Of a DNA stretch of 53,641 nucleotides, positions 16,038 through 24,234 are shown piece by piece (positions within the stretch are counted from its first letter, which is position 1; every line of letters starts with the position of its first letter). Source of the stretch: an uncultured Acetatifactor sp. (GTDB lineage: Bacteria; Bacillota; Clostridia; Lachnospirales; Lachnospiraceae). The notes under the pieces were generated by a model. The model searched no databases, was not told the origin of the DNA, and saw only the letters and a list, made by a program, of their open reading frames with translations. Location: contig CANQPH010000018.1 in NCBI GenBank assembly GCA_947625675.1, positions 1 through 53,641 on the forward strand. Direction: 5' to 3'. The position numbers and the translations under genes were made by a program.

Positions 16038-17354
16038 CTACTTTTTCTTCTTGGCCAAAATCAGCTTCCGCATGGACTTGATCTCCTGGGTCAGCTGTCT
16101 TTTGGCGGGACAGATGTAGCTGCAGCAGCCGCATTCACAGCACTCCATCCCGTTGTATTTCAAAAAGGCTTCTTCATCAGATTGTTCCGCCGCATCCGCC
16201 AACCGGCTAGGCACCACCCGGCCGGGACACACTTGGGCACAGCGGCCGCAGTTGATGCAGGGTCCGGGGGCCAGAAGGGATACCTCGTCCTCCGACAGGG
16301 CCAGCAGGGCCGTGGACGTCTTGGTCACTGGAATATCCAGGTCGAAAAGGGCGAACCCCATCATGGGGCCGCCGCAGATCAGCTTCCCCGGCTCCTTGAC
16401 AAAGCCTCCGGCCTCTTCCACCAGCTGTCTGTAGCTGGTTCCCGTGGGCACCCGATAGTTGCGGGGCCTGGCGACGCAGTCCCCCGTCACGGTGATGATC
16501 CGCTCCATGGAAGGAACCCCCTCCATCACGGCCCGATACACCGCTACCATGGTATCCACGTTGTTGACAATGCAGCCCACGTCCGCCGGCAGCATGGAGG
16601 AATTGATCTGCCGTCCCGTGACGGCATAGATGAGCTGCCGCTCCGCTCCCTGGGGATACTTGGTCTTCAGGGACTTTACCACGATCCTCTTCTCATTCTT
16701 GGTCAGCTCCTTCAGGATCCGGATGCAGTCCGGCTTGTTGTCCTCCACGGCCAGGATCCCCGCCGCCCGGTCGAACAGCTTCAGGATGATCTTCAGGCCG
16801 CCGATGAGCTTTTCCGGCTCCTCCAGCATCCGCCGATAGTCGGAGGTCAGGTAGGGCTCGCACTCCGAACAGTTGGCGATCACATAATCGATTTTCTCCG
16901 GCTCCTTGGGAGAAAGCTTGACGTGGGTGGGAAAACCCGCCCCTCCCATGCCCACGATGCCGGCCTCCCGGATGATGTCCAGGATCTCCGTCTTGGTCAG
17001 TTTTTCCACCGGCGCCACGGGGTAGAAGCCCACGTTTTCATACAACTCGTCATTGTCCACCACGATGCTTTGGACCATGTCCCCGACGGCCACCCGCCTG
17101 GGCTCCACCGCTTTCACCGTTCCCGACACGGAGGAATAGACCGGGGCGGACACGAAGCCTCCGCTCTCTGCGATCTTTTGCCCCACCAGCACCCTGTCTC
17201 CTTTTTTCACCAGGGGCTTGGCCGGTGCGCCGATATGCTGGGAAACGGGATAAACCATTTCTCCCTTAGGATGCATCTCCAATATGGGCTTGTCTTTGGA
17301 CAGATCCTTTCCTTCATAGGGATGAATCCCGCCCACGAATGTTAATTTCGCCAT
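16038..17354 (-). CDS. rnfC: Rnf complex subunit C (NADH/flavin/iron-sulfur subunit)
   Basis: The peripheral cytosolic subunit where NAD+ is reduced. The 438-residue protein has an N-terminal barrel-like domain (about 1-130), the flavin/NAD segment GMGGAGFPTHVKLS and ANCSECEPYLTSDYRRML, and two C-terminal [4Fe-4S] motifs, CINCGRCAQVCP and CCECGCCSYICP. It is the first gene of rnfCDGEAB. All six genes lie tightly packed, giving a complete ferredoxin:NAD+ oxidoreductase that couples electron flow to ion export. The start ATG follows AAAGGA. I found no convincing promoter in the 125 bp between rnfC and the MITE-like element. Confidence 0.96.
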   Translation of the reverse strand: MAKLTFVGGIHPYEGKDLSKDKPILEMHPKGEMVYPVSQHIGAPAKPLVKKGDRVLVGQKIAESGGFVSAPVYSSVSGTVKAVEPRRVAVGDMVQSIVVDNDELYENVGFYPVAPVEKLTKTEILDIIREAGIVGMGGAGFPTHVKLSPKEPEKIDYVIANCSECEPYLTSDYRRMLEEPEKLIGGLKIILKLFDRAAGILAVEDNKPDCIRILKELTKNEKRIVVKSLKTKYPQGAERQLIYAVTGRQINSSMLPADVGCIVNNVDTMVAVYRAVMEGVPSMERIITVTGDCVARPRNYRVPTGTSYRQLVEEAGGFVKEPGKLICGGPMMGFALFDLDIPVTKTSTALLALSEDEVSLLAPGPCINCGRCAQVCPGRVVPSRLADAAEQSDEEAFLKYNGMECCECGCCSYICPAKRQLTQEIKSMRKLILAKKKK

Positions 17355-17479
17355 GACTTATCCTTTCTGCATTGTCAGAAACCATCTTTTCTCATTGGAA
17401 TCTCTCTTTTAAATATACTATCTTTTGACAGAAAATACTACTCATTTTAAAAAATTATGCTATAATTATTTTATAACCC

Positions 17480-17641
17480 GTAACAGTTCAGCCAGCCGCC
17501 TGATTTGATGGAAAATCGTGCTTGCACGAATTTTCCATCATGTCTGGCAGCTGAGGGAGCGCCATTTTATGAGCAAAGGGAGTCGCAAAGCGACGGAAAG
17601 CACGTAGTGCGGCTTTGCGAATGGTGCGACTGAACTGTTAC
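17480..17641. mobile_element. MITE-like element with 12-bp perfect terminal inverted repeats
   Basis: A 162-bp non-coding unit starts with GTAACAGTTCAG (17480-17491) and ends with the exact reverse complement CTGAACTGTTAC (17630-17641). Inside are a long imperfect hairpin (arms GATGGAAAATCGTGC/GCACGAATTTTCCATC around TT, about 17506-17539) and smaller palindromes (GTCGCAAAGCGAC, GCACGTAGTGC). It occupies the intergenic region between divergent rnfC and the exonuclease gene and codes for nothing plausible. Target duplication is not clear. It may also be a structured RNA or REP-type repeat. Confidence 0.6.
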
Positions 17642-17697
17642 TATAACTTCGGGCGGATATTTCTCCCGGCGACACTGAAACTTGAAACGGAGGCACC

Positions 17698-18804
17698 ATG
17701 ATTACTTTGACAAAAACCTTAAACGGCCTGTCCATCGCCTACCCCCTAGAGGATCTGGTCCCGGACGGACGGCTCTTGTTTCTGGACATTGAGACCACGG
17801 GCTTTACGGCCACCACTTCCCAGCTGTACCTGATCGGCTGTGCCTATTTTGAAAATTCAAAGTGGCAGCTCCTGCAATGGTTTGCGGAAAAGGAGGATGA
17901 GGAAACCGCCGTTTTGTCGGCTTTCCTGGAATTCGCCGCCCCTTTTTCCACCCTGGCGCATTTCAACGGAACCACTTTCGACCTGCCTTTCCTCAAATAT
18001 AAGTGCAAGCAGCACGGCCTCCCCAATTCCCTGGAGGGACGGGAGGCAATCGACCTCTACCGCTTGATTTCTCCCTTAAAATCCTTCCTGAAGCTGGAAG
18101 ACTGCAAGCAAAAGACCCTGGAACGGTTCCTTGGGATCCAGAGGGAGGATCTCTACAGCGGCGGCGAATTGGTCAAGGTCTATCAGGAATTCCTAAAAAA
18201 TCCTTCCGAGGAAGCCCGCCAGCTTCTCCTGCTCCACAACGGAGAAGACGTCCAGGGGATGCTCACCCTCCTGCCCCTGCTGGCCTATTATGATCTTTTC
18301 CGGCAGCAAGTGACAGTGAAAAAAGCCCAGTCCAATCACTACAGGGACCTGGAGGGACAGATGCGCCAGGAGCTGCTCCTGACCCTGAGGCTTCCCAAGC
18401 CGCTGCCCAGGCCCGTCACCGCCTCCGCCAAGGGCTGCGTCTTCGTGGGAGAAGGCTCCCACGGTTCCCTGCGGGTGCCCATCCTGGAGGGAGAGTTGAA
18501 ATACTTTTATTCCAACTACAAGGATTATTATTATCTGCCGGAAGAGGACGTGGCCCTTCACAAATCCGTGGCCTCCTTCGTGGACAAGGAACATCGCATC
18601 CAGGCCACCGCAGCCACCTGCTATACCAGGAAAAACTCCCTCTATCTCCCCGAATGGAAGCCCGTTCTTCAGCCCTTCTTCAAGGCGGAATACAAGAGCA
18701 AGGAACTGTTCTTCGAGCTCACGGAGGAACTGAAGCAGGATCGCCAGGCTTTTGCGGCCTATGCCAACCATCTGCTGGAAATGATCCTGGTCAACTGTCA
18801 GTGA
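17698..18804 (+). CDS. Ribonuclease H-like 3'-5' exonuclease domain protein (YprB-like)
   Basis: A 368-residue cytosolic protein with an N-terminal DEDD-type RNase H-like exonuclease domain (PF13482-like). D30 and E32 lie in FLDIETTG; the second acidic motif is in LAHFNGTTFDLPFLKYKC, and the third in LLLHNGEDVQGML. The C-terminal about 130 residues have no recognised domain. Related clostridial proteins are called ribonuclease H-like or YprB; the physiological substrate is unknown. The ATG follows GGAGGCACC. It stands alone, transcribed away from rnf, right after the MITE-like element. Confidence 0.82.
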   Translation: MITLTKTLNGLSIAYPLEDLVPDGRLLFLDIETTGFTATTSQLYLIGCAYFENSKWQLLQWFAEKEDEETAVLSAFLEFAAPFSTLAHFNGTTFDLPFLKYKCKQHGLPNSLEGREAIDLYRLISPLKSFLKLEDCKQKTLERFLGIQREDLYSGGELVKVYQEFLKNPSEEARQLLLLHNGEDVQGMLTLLPLLAYYDLFRQQVTVKKAQSNHYRDLEGQMRQELLLTLRLPKPLPRPVTASAKGCVFVGEGSHGSLRVPILEGELKYFYSNYKDYYYLPEEDVALHKSVASFVDKEHRIQATAATCYTRKNSLYLPEWKPVLQPFFKAEYKSKELFFELTEELKQDRQAFAAYANHLLEMILVNCQ

Positions 18805-18892
18805 TCCGGCGTCCTCCAGAGCACGCTTATGAGGCGTTTCCCGCAGAGGCCGCCAGGAACGCCGCATGATGCATCTCCAGATATCCTTCACG

Positions 18893-18925
18893 AAAAAGGT
18901 GCTGCGCATTCGCACAGCACCTTTG
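18893..18925. terminator. Bidirectional terminator between the exonuclease gene and rpsA
   Basis: AAAGGTGCTG and CAGCACCTTT form a stem around a short CGCATTCGCA region (stem 18895-18923), with T-runs on both strands (TTTGTT on plus, TTTTT on minus). It serves both convergent genes. Confidence 0.8.
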
Positions 18926-18936
18926 TTGTCGGCAAT

Positions 18937-20061
18937 TTATTCTCCTTCGCTTTCGGAAATCACTTTTTCCACATCCACGCTCACCACGTCCTCATCCTCT
19001 TTCTGAGGCGCTTCCAGAGCCTTGATGCTCAGGGAAATCTTCTTATCTTCTTCATTGAAGTCCACGATCTTGGCCGTGATCTCCTGACCGGTCTTTAACA
19101 CGTCGGAGGGCTTGTCCACATGCTCCTTGGAGATCTGGGACACGTGAAGCAGGGCGTCCACCCCGGGCTCCAGTTCCACAAAGGCGCCGAAATCGGTCAT
19201 CCTGGCCACCTTGCCGGTGACGATGTTGCCCGCCGCATACTTCTCAGCCGCATTTTTCCAGGGGTTGGCATCCTCGAATTTCAAGGAAAGGGCGATCTTG
19301 CTGCCGTTGATGTCCTTGATCAGCACCGTCAGCTTCTCCCCTACCTTGAACACCTTCTTGGGATGGTCGATCCTTCCCCAGGACATCTCGGAAATATGAA
19401 GCAGACCGTCCGCACCGCCCAGATCCACGAAAGCCCCGAAATCAGTGACGTTCTTCACAACGCCTTCCACCACGTCGCCCACATGGATCCTCTCGAAGAG
19501 GGCCTTCTGCATCTCCGCCTTGCGGGCCACCAGGAGCTGCTTGCGATCCCCGATGTATCTTCTTCTCTTGGGATTGTATTCGCTGATCACGAATTCAATC
19601 TCCTGTCCCGCATACTTGGTGAGATCCTTTTCATAAGTATCGGATACCAGGCTGGCGGGGATGAAAATCCTCATTTCCTCCACCATGACGCTCAGGCCGC
19701 CTTCCAGCACCTGGGTCACGGGAGCCTTCAGCACTTCCTTGTTGTTATAAGCTTCTTCCAGCCTCTTGTTGCCCCTGTCGGCGGCAAGACGCTTGTAAGT
19801 CAAGGTCACCTGCCCTTCTCCGTCATTCAGTTTCAGCACCTTCACTTCCATGGTGTCCCCCACCTTCAGAACAGTGGTCATGTCCAATGCGGAGTCATTG
19901 GTGTATTCGTTTTTGGTAAGAATGCCGTCCGACTTATAGCCGATATTGATCACTGCCGCTTCCGGCTTCACATCGATGACTGTGCCCTCGACTACCTCCC
20001 CTGCATGAAAGGTTTTTAATTCCTCCTCTTCCAACAACTGTTCAAAAGTTAACTCTGACAT
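18937..20061 (-). CDS. rpsA: S1-domain RNA-binding protein, ribosomal protein S1 homologue
   Basis: A 374-residue protein with four S1 OB-fold repeats, starting near residues 20, 105, 190 and 275. The clearest are GDVVEGVVKNVTDFGAFVDL and GNIVTGKVARMTDFGAFVEL, each followed by LLHISEM or LLHVSQI. It binds single-stranded RNA and in Firmicutes may help initiation on some mRNAs. An acidic tail ends the protein. The frame is open to 20079, but AGGAGG before the ATG at 20061 decides the start. That start lies inside the last codons of ispH (20-bp overlap), so translation is coupled. In several clostridia ispH and rpsA are a single fused gene. Confidence 0.93.
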   Translation of the reverse strand: MSELTFEQLLEEEELKTFHAGEVVEGTVIDVKPEAAVINIGYKSDGILTKNEYTNDSALDMTTVLKVGDTMEVKVLKLNDGEGQVTLTYKRLAADRGNKRLEEAYNNKEVLKAPVTQVLEGGLSVMVEEMRIFIPASLVSDTYEKDLTKYAGQEIEFVISEYNPKRRRYIGDRKQLLVARKAEMQKALFERIHVGDVVEGVVKNVTDFGAFVDLGGADGLLHISEMSWGRIDHPKKVFKVGEKLTVLIKDINGSKIALSLKFEDANPWKNAAEKYAAGNIVTGKVARMTDFGAFVELEPGVDALLHVSQISKEHVDKPSDVLKTGQEITAKIVDFNEEDKKISLSIKALEAPQKEDEDVVSVDVEKVISESEGE

Positions 20062-20923
20062 AATTTTGAACCTCCTCAATTAATTTATTCGGGGTCGAAG
20101 CCCCTGCAGTAATACCCACGAGTCGTACAGCTTTAGGTAGATCTAAATGCAAGTCATCCAGTTTCTGTATAAAATAGGTTCTCTCACACTCCTTACTACA
20201 AATCTCATAGAGCTTTCTAGTGTTAGAACTGTGTCTCCCCCCTATTACGATCATAACGTCCGCTTCACTTGCAATAGCACGCGCCTGCGCCTGTCGTTCT
20301 TCAGTTGCATTACAGATAGTATTCACAACACTATCATTGTAACCTTTTTTTTGAAAAATTTCAACTATATATTGAAATTTCTTGTAATTAAATGTCGTCT
20401 GGGACACAATACACAGGGGAATTTTCACCTGTTCTGCCCTTTTTTGACAATTTTCCTCCATTTTTGAGATGAATTCCATGGCTTCCTCCGGCGTTTCCAG
20501 CACGGTGACGGGCCCCTCGCACCATCCCACGATGCCTTCCACCTCCGGATGAAAGGCGTTTCCCACCACCACGATATGCTTTCCGGCCAGGCTTTCCTTC
20601 TCCACGATCCGGTGGATCCGCTTCACGAAGGGACAGGTGGCGTCGATGCATTCCAGGCCCTTTTCCTCCAGACAGGTATAGATCCGCTTCGGTACCCCGT
20701 GGGAGCGGATGATCACGGTGCCGCCCGTAAGCCTCCGCAGTTCTTCCTCGCTCTCAAGAATCCGCACGCCTTTCTGCTCCAGATCCGCCACCACTTCCTC
20801 ATTGTGGATGATGGGACCGTAAGTATAAATCGTTTTTCCGCTGTCAATCTGCTCATATACCTTGGCCACCGCCCGCTCCACGCCGAAGCAGAACCCGGCG
20901 CTTTCCGCCACCTTGATCTCCAT
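20042..20923 (-). CDS. ispH: 4-hydroxy-3-methylbut-2-enyl diphosphate reductase
   Basis: Last step of the MEP isoprenoid pathway, making IPP and DMAPP from HMBPP with a [4Fe-4S] cluster. The 293-residue protein has all three cluster cysteines: C12 in GFCFGVERAV, C97 in CPFVKRIHR and C204 in NTICNATEERQ. The proton-relay and substrate segments HGVPK and NAFHPEVEG are also present. The frame is open to 21016, but AGGAAAGGA ahead of the ATG at 20923 matches the family start. Beyond about residue 155 (20041-20460) base composition falls to roughly 40% GC, against about 58-60% in neighbours, with many AGA/ATA/TTA-type codons, suggesting a mosaic gene. It overlaps rpsA by 20 bp. Confidence 0.95.
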   Translation of the reverse strand: MEIKVAESAGFCFGVERAVAKVYEQIDSGKTIYTYGPIIHNEEVVADLEQKGVRILESEEELRRLTGGTVIIRSHGVPKRIYTCLEEKGLECIDATCPFVKRIHRIVEKESLAGKHIVVVGNAFHPEVEGIVGWCEGPVTVLETPEEAMEFISKMEENCQKRAEQVKIPLCIVSQTTFNYKKFQYIVEIFQKKGYNDSVVNTICNATEERQAQARAIASEADVMIVIGGRHSSNTRKLYEICSKECERTYFIQKLDDLHLDLPKAVRLVGITAGASTPNKLIEEVQNYVRVNF

Positions 20924-21003
20924 GCCGCATATCCTTTCCTGTCCCGAACCTCCAGCGATGCCGCCCTTTCCTGGCGGCACCCATCCGGCTCTTTCAAAAT
21001 CGT

Positions 21004-21672
21004 CTACCGTCCGCACAGCTCCACAATGCGTCCGATCACCTGTTCCACGGTCATATCGGAAGTATCCACCAGCACGGCATCCTCTGCCTGCGTCAAAGGG
21101 GAAACCTCCCTGTGCATGTCCCGGTAGTCCCGCTCTTCAATGTCCCGCTGGATCTGCTCCAGGTCGCAGGACTCCCCTCTGGCGGTCAGCTCCGCATAGC
21201 GGCGCTTCGCCCGCACCAGGCTGCTGGCGGTCAGGAAAATCTTCACATCCGCATGGGGAAGCACGCAAGTGCCGATATCCCGCCCGTCCATGATGCAGTC
21301 GCTCTCCCGCGCCAGCTTTTGCTGCAATTCCTTTAGCTTCTCCCGAACGCTCTTCTGGGTGCTGACCACAGAAGTGGTCCTGCTCACCTCTTCCGTCCGC
21401 AGATAGGGATTCACGTTTTCCCCGTTCAGGAGCACCACTTGCTCCCCGTTTTCGTATCGGATGGTGACGTCCGCTTTCCGGCACTTCTCTTCCACCGCCC
21501 CCGCATCCGTCACGTCCACCCCCTCCCGCAAAAGGAACAGGGTGATGGCCCGGTACATGGCTCCCGTGTCCACGTAGATCAGCCCCATCCGGGCCGCCAC
21601 GGCCCTGGCGATGGTGCTTTTGCCCGCACCCGCAGGCCCGTCAATGGCAATATTATAACTATGATCTCTCAT
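21004..21672 (-). CDS. cmk: Cytidylate kinase
   Basis: Phosphorylates CMP and dCMP with ATP. The 222-residue enzyme has the P-loop IDGPAGAGKST at the N-terminus, YVDTGAMYRAIT, the lid/NMP segment DGRDIGTCVLPHADVK, and RAKRRYAEL. The start at 21672 follows GGAAGGAAATC; an in-frame ATG at 21690 is less well placed. The order cmk-ispH-rpsA is a familiar clostridial arrangement, which supports all three calls. The gap to ispH is 80 bp. Confidence 0.95.
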   Translation of the reverse strand: MRDHSYNIAIDGPAGAGKSTIARAVAARMGLIYVDTGAMYRAITLFLLREGVDVTDAGAVEEKCRKADVTIRYENGEQVVLLNGENVNPYLRTEEVSRTTSVVSTQKSVREKLKELQQKLARESDCIMDGRDIGTCVLPHADVKIFLTASSLVRAKRRYAELTARGESCDLEQIQRDIEERDYRDMHREVSPLTQAEDAVLVDTSDMTVEQVIGRIVELCGR

Positions 21673-21689
21673 GATTTCCTTCCTTTCCA

Positions 21690-21790
21690 TCCGCTTCCCT
21701 TACCCCGGCCGCTTCCTGCCTCGCCGTTTTCCTCCCACAGGATTCTTCCGGCCAAAGCTGCGCCCTTTCACCGGCCGGCTGCGCTCTTTC
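21690..21790. repeat. Degenerate repeat tract between the flavoprotein gene and cmk
   Basis: The gap and the last flavoprotein codons are made of loosely repeated G/A-rich units on the minus strand, such as AGCCGGCCGGTGAAAGGG, TTGGCCGGAAGAATCC and GAAGCGGCCGGGGTAAGGG. The units resemble those at 44600-44696 and 39404-39540. No gene or clear terminator is present. Confidence 0.5.
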
Positions 21791-23261
21791 CCGCCAGATA
21801 TCCGGTGGACCAGGCGATCTGGAGGTTGTAGCCTCCCGTCAGGGCGTCCAGATCCATCAACTCTCCCGCAAAATACAGGCCCCGGAGCCGTTTGGACTCC
21901 ATGGTGGAGGGATTCACGTCCCGCACGTCCACGCCGCCCCTGGTAATGATGGCTTCCTCAAAATCCCTGGTGCCCGTCACCGTCAGAGGCAGATTCTTGA
22001 TCAGCCTGCCGAAGCTCTGCCGCTCCTGTCTGCTCACCTCGCCGGACTTCTTCTCGGGATCGATGCCGGAAAGCGATACCATGACCGGAATCAGCTTCGC
22101 CGGGAACAGGGCGTTCAGAGAATTTTTAAACTGCTTATTGTGATTTTCCTCCAGATCCCGCATCAAGCGCCGGTCCAACTGGGCCTCGTCCAACGCCGGT
22201 TTCAGATCGATCAAAAGACGAACCCCCTCTTCGGCCTCCTGCGGTGTTTCGCCAATCGCCTGCGGTGTGCCGCCGCTCCCTTTTTTCTTTCTCATTTTAT
22301 CTGCGGCATAATAACTGCTGGCGCTCAAAATCAAAGGACCGCTGATGCCGAAATGGGTAAACAGCATCTCTCCGAAGCCTTGATACAGCTGTTTCTTGCC
22401 CTTTTGCAGGCGCACCGTCACATTGCGCAGGGACAGACCCATCAATTCACTGCACCAGCCCTCCTTCACCGTGAAGGGAACCAAGGACGGCGCCCGTTCC
22501 GTCAGACGGTGGCCGGTATCTTCTGCGAACCGGTAGCCGTCTCCCGTGGAACCCGTGGAAGGATAAGAGATTCCTCCCGTGGCCAGGATCACGGCGTCCG
22601 CCCTCAAGACTTTCCCGTTCGCCAGGCGCACTCCGGTCACACGGCTTCCGCCAGGATCCTTCTCTTCCTTCCATCCGACTTCCATCAGGCCATCCGCCGA
22701 ACCGACTTCCGCCAGGCCATCCCCTCTCAGGGCGCTTCCTGCCGAACCGACTTCCGAAAAACCTTTCTCCGCCGAGCTGCTCTCAGCAGCGGCATCGATG
22801 CCCTCCTGCCGGAGAAGTTCCCGCACCTCTGTACGCAGCCGTACCTCCACGCCCAATCCGGCGAGTTCCCTGGACAGGGCGGCGATCACGTCCGAAGAAT
22901 GGTCCGAGACGGGAAACACCCGCTCCCCCCGTTCCACCTTCAGCCTGCAGCCCGCCTTCTCCAAAAATTCCATCATGGCCTTATTGTCAAAGCCGGAAAA
23001 AGCGCTGTAGAGAAACTTGGGATTGCGCATCACATTGGCAAAAAAATCCTCCTTGCTTCCGGCATTGGTCACGTTGCACCTTCCCTTGCCGGTGATGAAA
23101 AGCTTCTTCCCCAGCTTTTCATTTTTTTCCAATAAAATCACGGAAGCGCCGCTTCTCGCCGCAACGATTGCGGCCATCATCCCTGCGGCCCCGCCGCCCA
23201 CAACCAGCACTCTTTTTTGATCTTTTTCACTGGCGCTCAAATTCTTCCAACACTCCTTCAT
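21768..23261 (-). CDS. NAD(P)/FAD-dependent oxidoreductase of the HI0933 (YhiN) family
   Basis: A flavoprotein of 497 residues. It has the N-terminal FAD Rossmann motif VVGGGAAGMMAAIVAARSG, then KLGKKLFITGKGRCNVTN, the mid-domain ATGGISYPSTGSTGDGYRFA, and the C-terminal FAGELMDLDALTGGYNLQIA. All are signatures of the HI0933/YhiN family, whose substrate is not established. Two regions look inserted: residues about 160-200, with repeated EVGSA units, and a short repeat GTPQAIGETPQEA near 340. The ATG at 23261 has no clear ribosome site and overlaps the upstream regulator by 35 bp; a TTG at 23240 behind AAGGAG is an alternative start. Confidence 0.88.
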   Translation of the reverse strand: MKECWKNLSASEKDQKRVLVVGGGAAGMMAAIVAARSGASVILLEKNEKLGKKLFITGKGRCNVTNAGSKEDFFANVMRNPKFLYSAFSGFDNKAMMEFLEKAGCRLKVERGERVFPVSDHSSDVIAALSRELAGLGVEVRLRTEVRELLRQEGIDAAAESSSAEKGFSEVGSAGSALRGDGLAEVGSADGLMEVGWKEEKDPGGSRVTGVRLANGKVLRADAVILATGGISYPSTGSTGDGYRFAEDTGHRLTERAPSLVPFTVKEGWCSELMGLSLRNVTVRLQKGKKQLYQGFGEMLFTHFGISGPLILSASSYYAADKMRKKKGSGGTPQAIGETPQEAEEGVRLLIDLKPALDEAQLDRRLMRDLEENHNKQFKNSLNALFPAKLIPVMVSLSGIDPEKKSGEVSRQERQSFGRLIKNLPLTVTGTRDFEEAIITRGGVDVRDVNPSTMESKRLRGLYFAGELMDLDALTGGYNLQIAWSTGYLAGKSAAGR

Positions 23262-24168
23262 CCAAAACGTCGATCTCGTCGTTTCTTTCCACCTGATAAT
23301 TATTCCAGGCTTCCTCCAGCATGCACAGATTCTGTTTCACCTGCTCCGGCACCCTCCTGCACAAGGCGGCCACCAGGGCGTTGAGCAGACTCATGGGCGC
23401 CGCCAGGGACTCCGCAATGGAAGCCTCGCCTCCGGGCGCCAACAGACAGCAGGAAGTATACAGATTCATGGGCGAACGGGGGCTGTCCGTGATCGAAATG
23501 ATCCTGGCATTGCGATCATTGGCGAACTCCATGGCTTTCAGGGTGCGCAGGGAATACCTGGGAAAACTGATGCCGATAAAGCAGTCCTTCTCCCGGATCC
23601 GCACCATTTGCTCGAAAATCTCGCTGACATCCGTGCTCTTCAAGAGCACCACCCCTGGACGGATCATATGAAGATAAAAATGCAGAAAGGATGCCAGCGG
23701 TTCGCTGCCCCGCAGCCCCATCACGTAGACAGTCTCCGCCTCCAGGATATCCGATACCGCCGTTTCAAAGGTCTCCGGATCCAGACCTTGCATGGCGGTT
23801 CTCACCCGCTCCAAATCCCTGGCCATCACGGAGCAGGGAAAAACGCTTCCCTGCTCCCCCAAGCCGTCATCAACGGATACGGTTCCTTTCAGCCTGTCCT
23901 TCACACAGGCCTCCAGGGCCCTCTGGAACTGGGGATAACCCTCATAGCCCAGGGCTTTGGCGTAGCGAACCACGGTGGATTCGCTGATGCCCAGCTCCCC
24001 GCCCAGCCTGGCCGCCGTCAGGAAGGCGGCCTGGTCGTAATGTCCGCAAATATATTCTGTCAGTTGTCGCTGATTTTTGCTCATTTGGGGGAGTCGTTCC
24101 CTGGCCCTGTCAAGCACGCTCTTCTCTTCGGCCGTTCCCAGCTCCCGCTCCAATTCGTTTTCCATCAT
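23227..24168 (-). CDS. MurR/RpiR-family transcriptional regulator
   Basis: A 313-residue regulator with an N-terminal RpiR-type helix-turn-helix (about 25-100; LGISESTVVRYAKALGYEGY) and a C-terminal SIS sugar-phosphate binding domain (about 140-270; YVMGLRGSEPLASFLHFYL, then GISFPRYSLRTLKAMEFA and IISITDSPRSP). Members of the family sense phosphosugars such as N-acetylmuramate, sialic acid or hexose phosphates. It lies 66 bp downstream of the FIVAR protein gene, in the same direction as the M60 peptidase operon, so it could respond to sugars released by that system; this is inference. The ATG follows AAAGGAAAG. The C-terminus overlaps the flavoprotein gene. Confidence 0.9.
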   Translation of the reverse strand: MMENELERELGTAEEKSVLDRARERLPQMSKNQRQLTEYICGHYDQAAFLTAARLGGELGISESTVVRYAKALGYEGYPQFQRALEACVKDRLKGTVSVDDGLGEQGSVFPCSVMARDLERVRTAMQGLDPETFETAVSDILEAETVYVMGLRGSEPLASFLHFYLHMIRPGVVLLKSTDVSEIFEQMVRIREKDCFIGISFPRYSLRTLKAMEFANDRNARIISITDSPRSPMNLYTSCCLLAPGGEASIAESLAAPMSLLNALVAALCRRVPEQVKQNLCMLEEAWNNYQVERNDEIDVLDEGVLEEFERQ

Positions 24169-24234
24169 CTTTCCTTTTCTTCCATGGAAGACCCCGTCCT
24201 CATGAACAGCCTTGCTTCCATGGATGGCCCGGCT

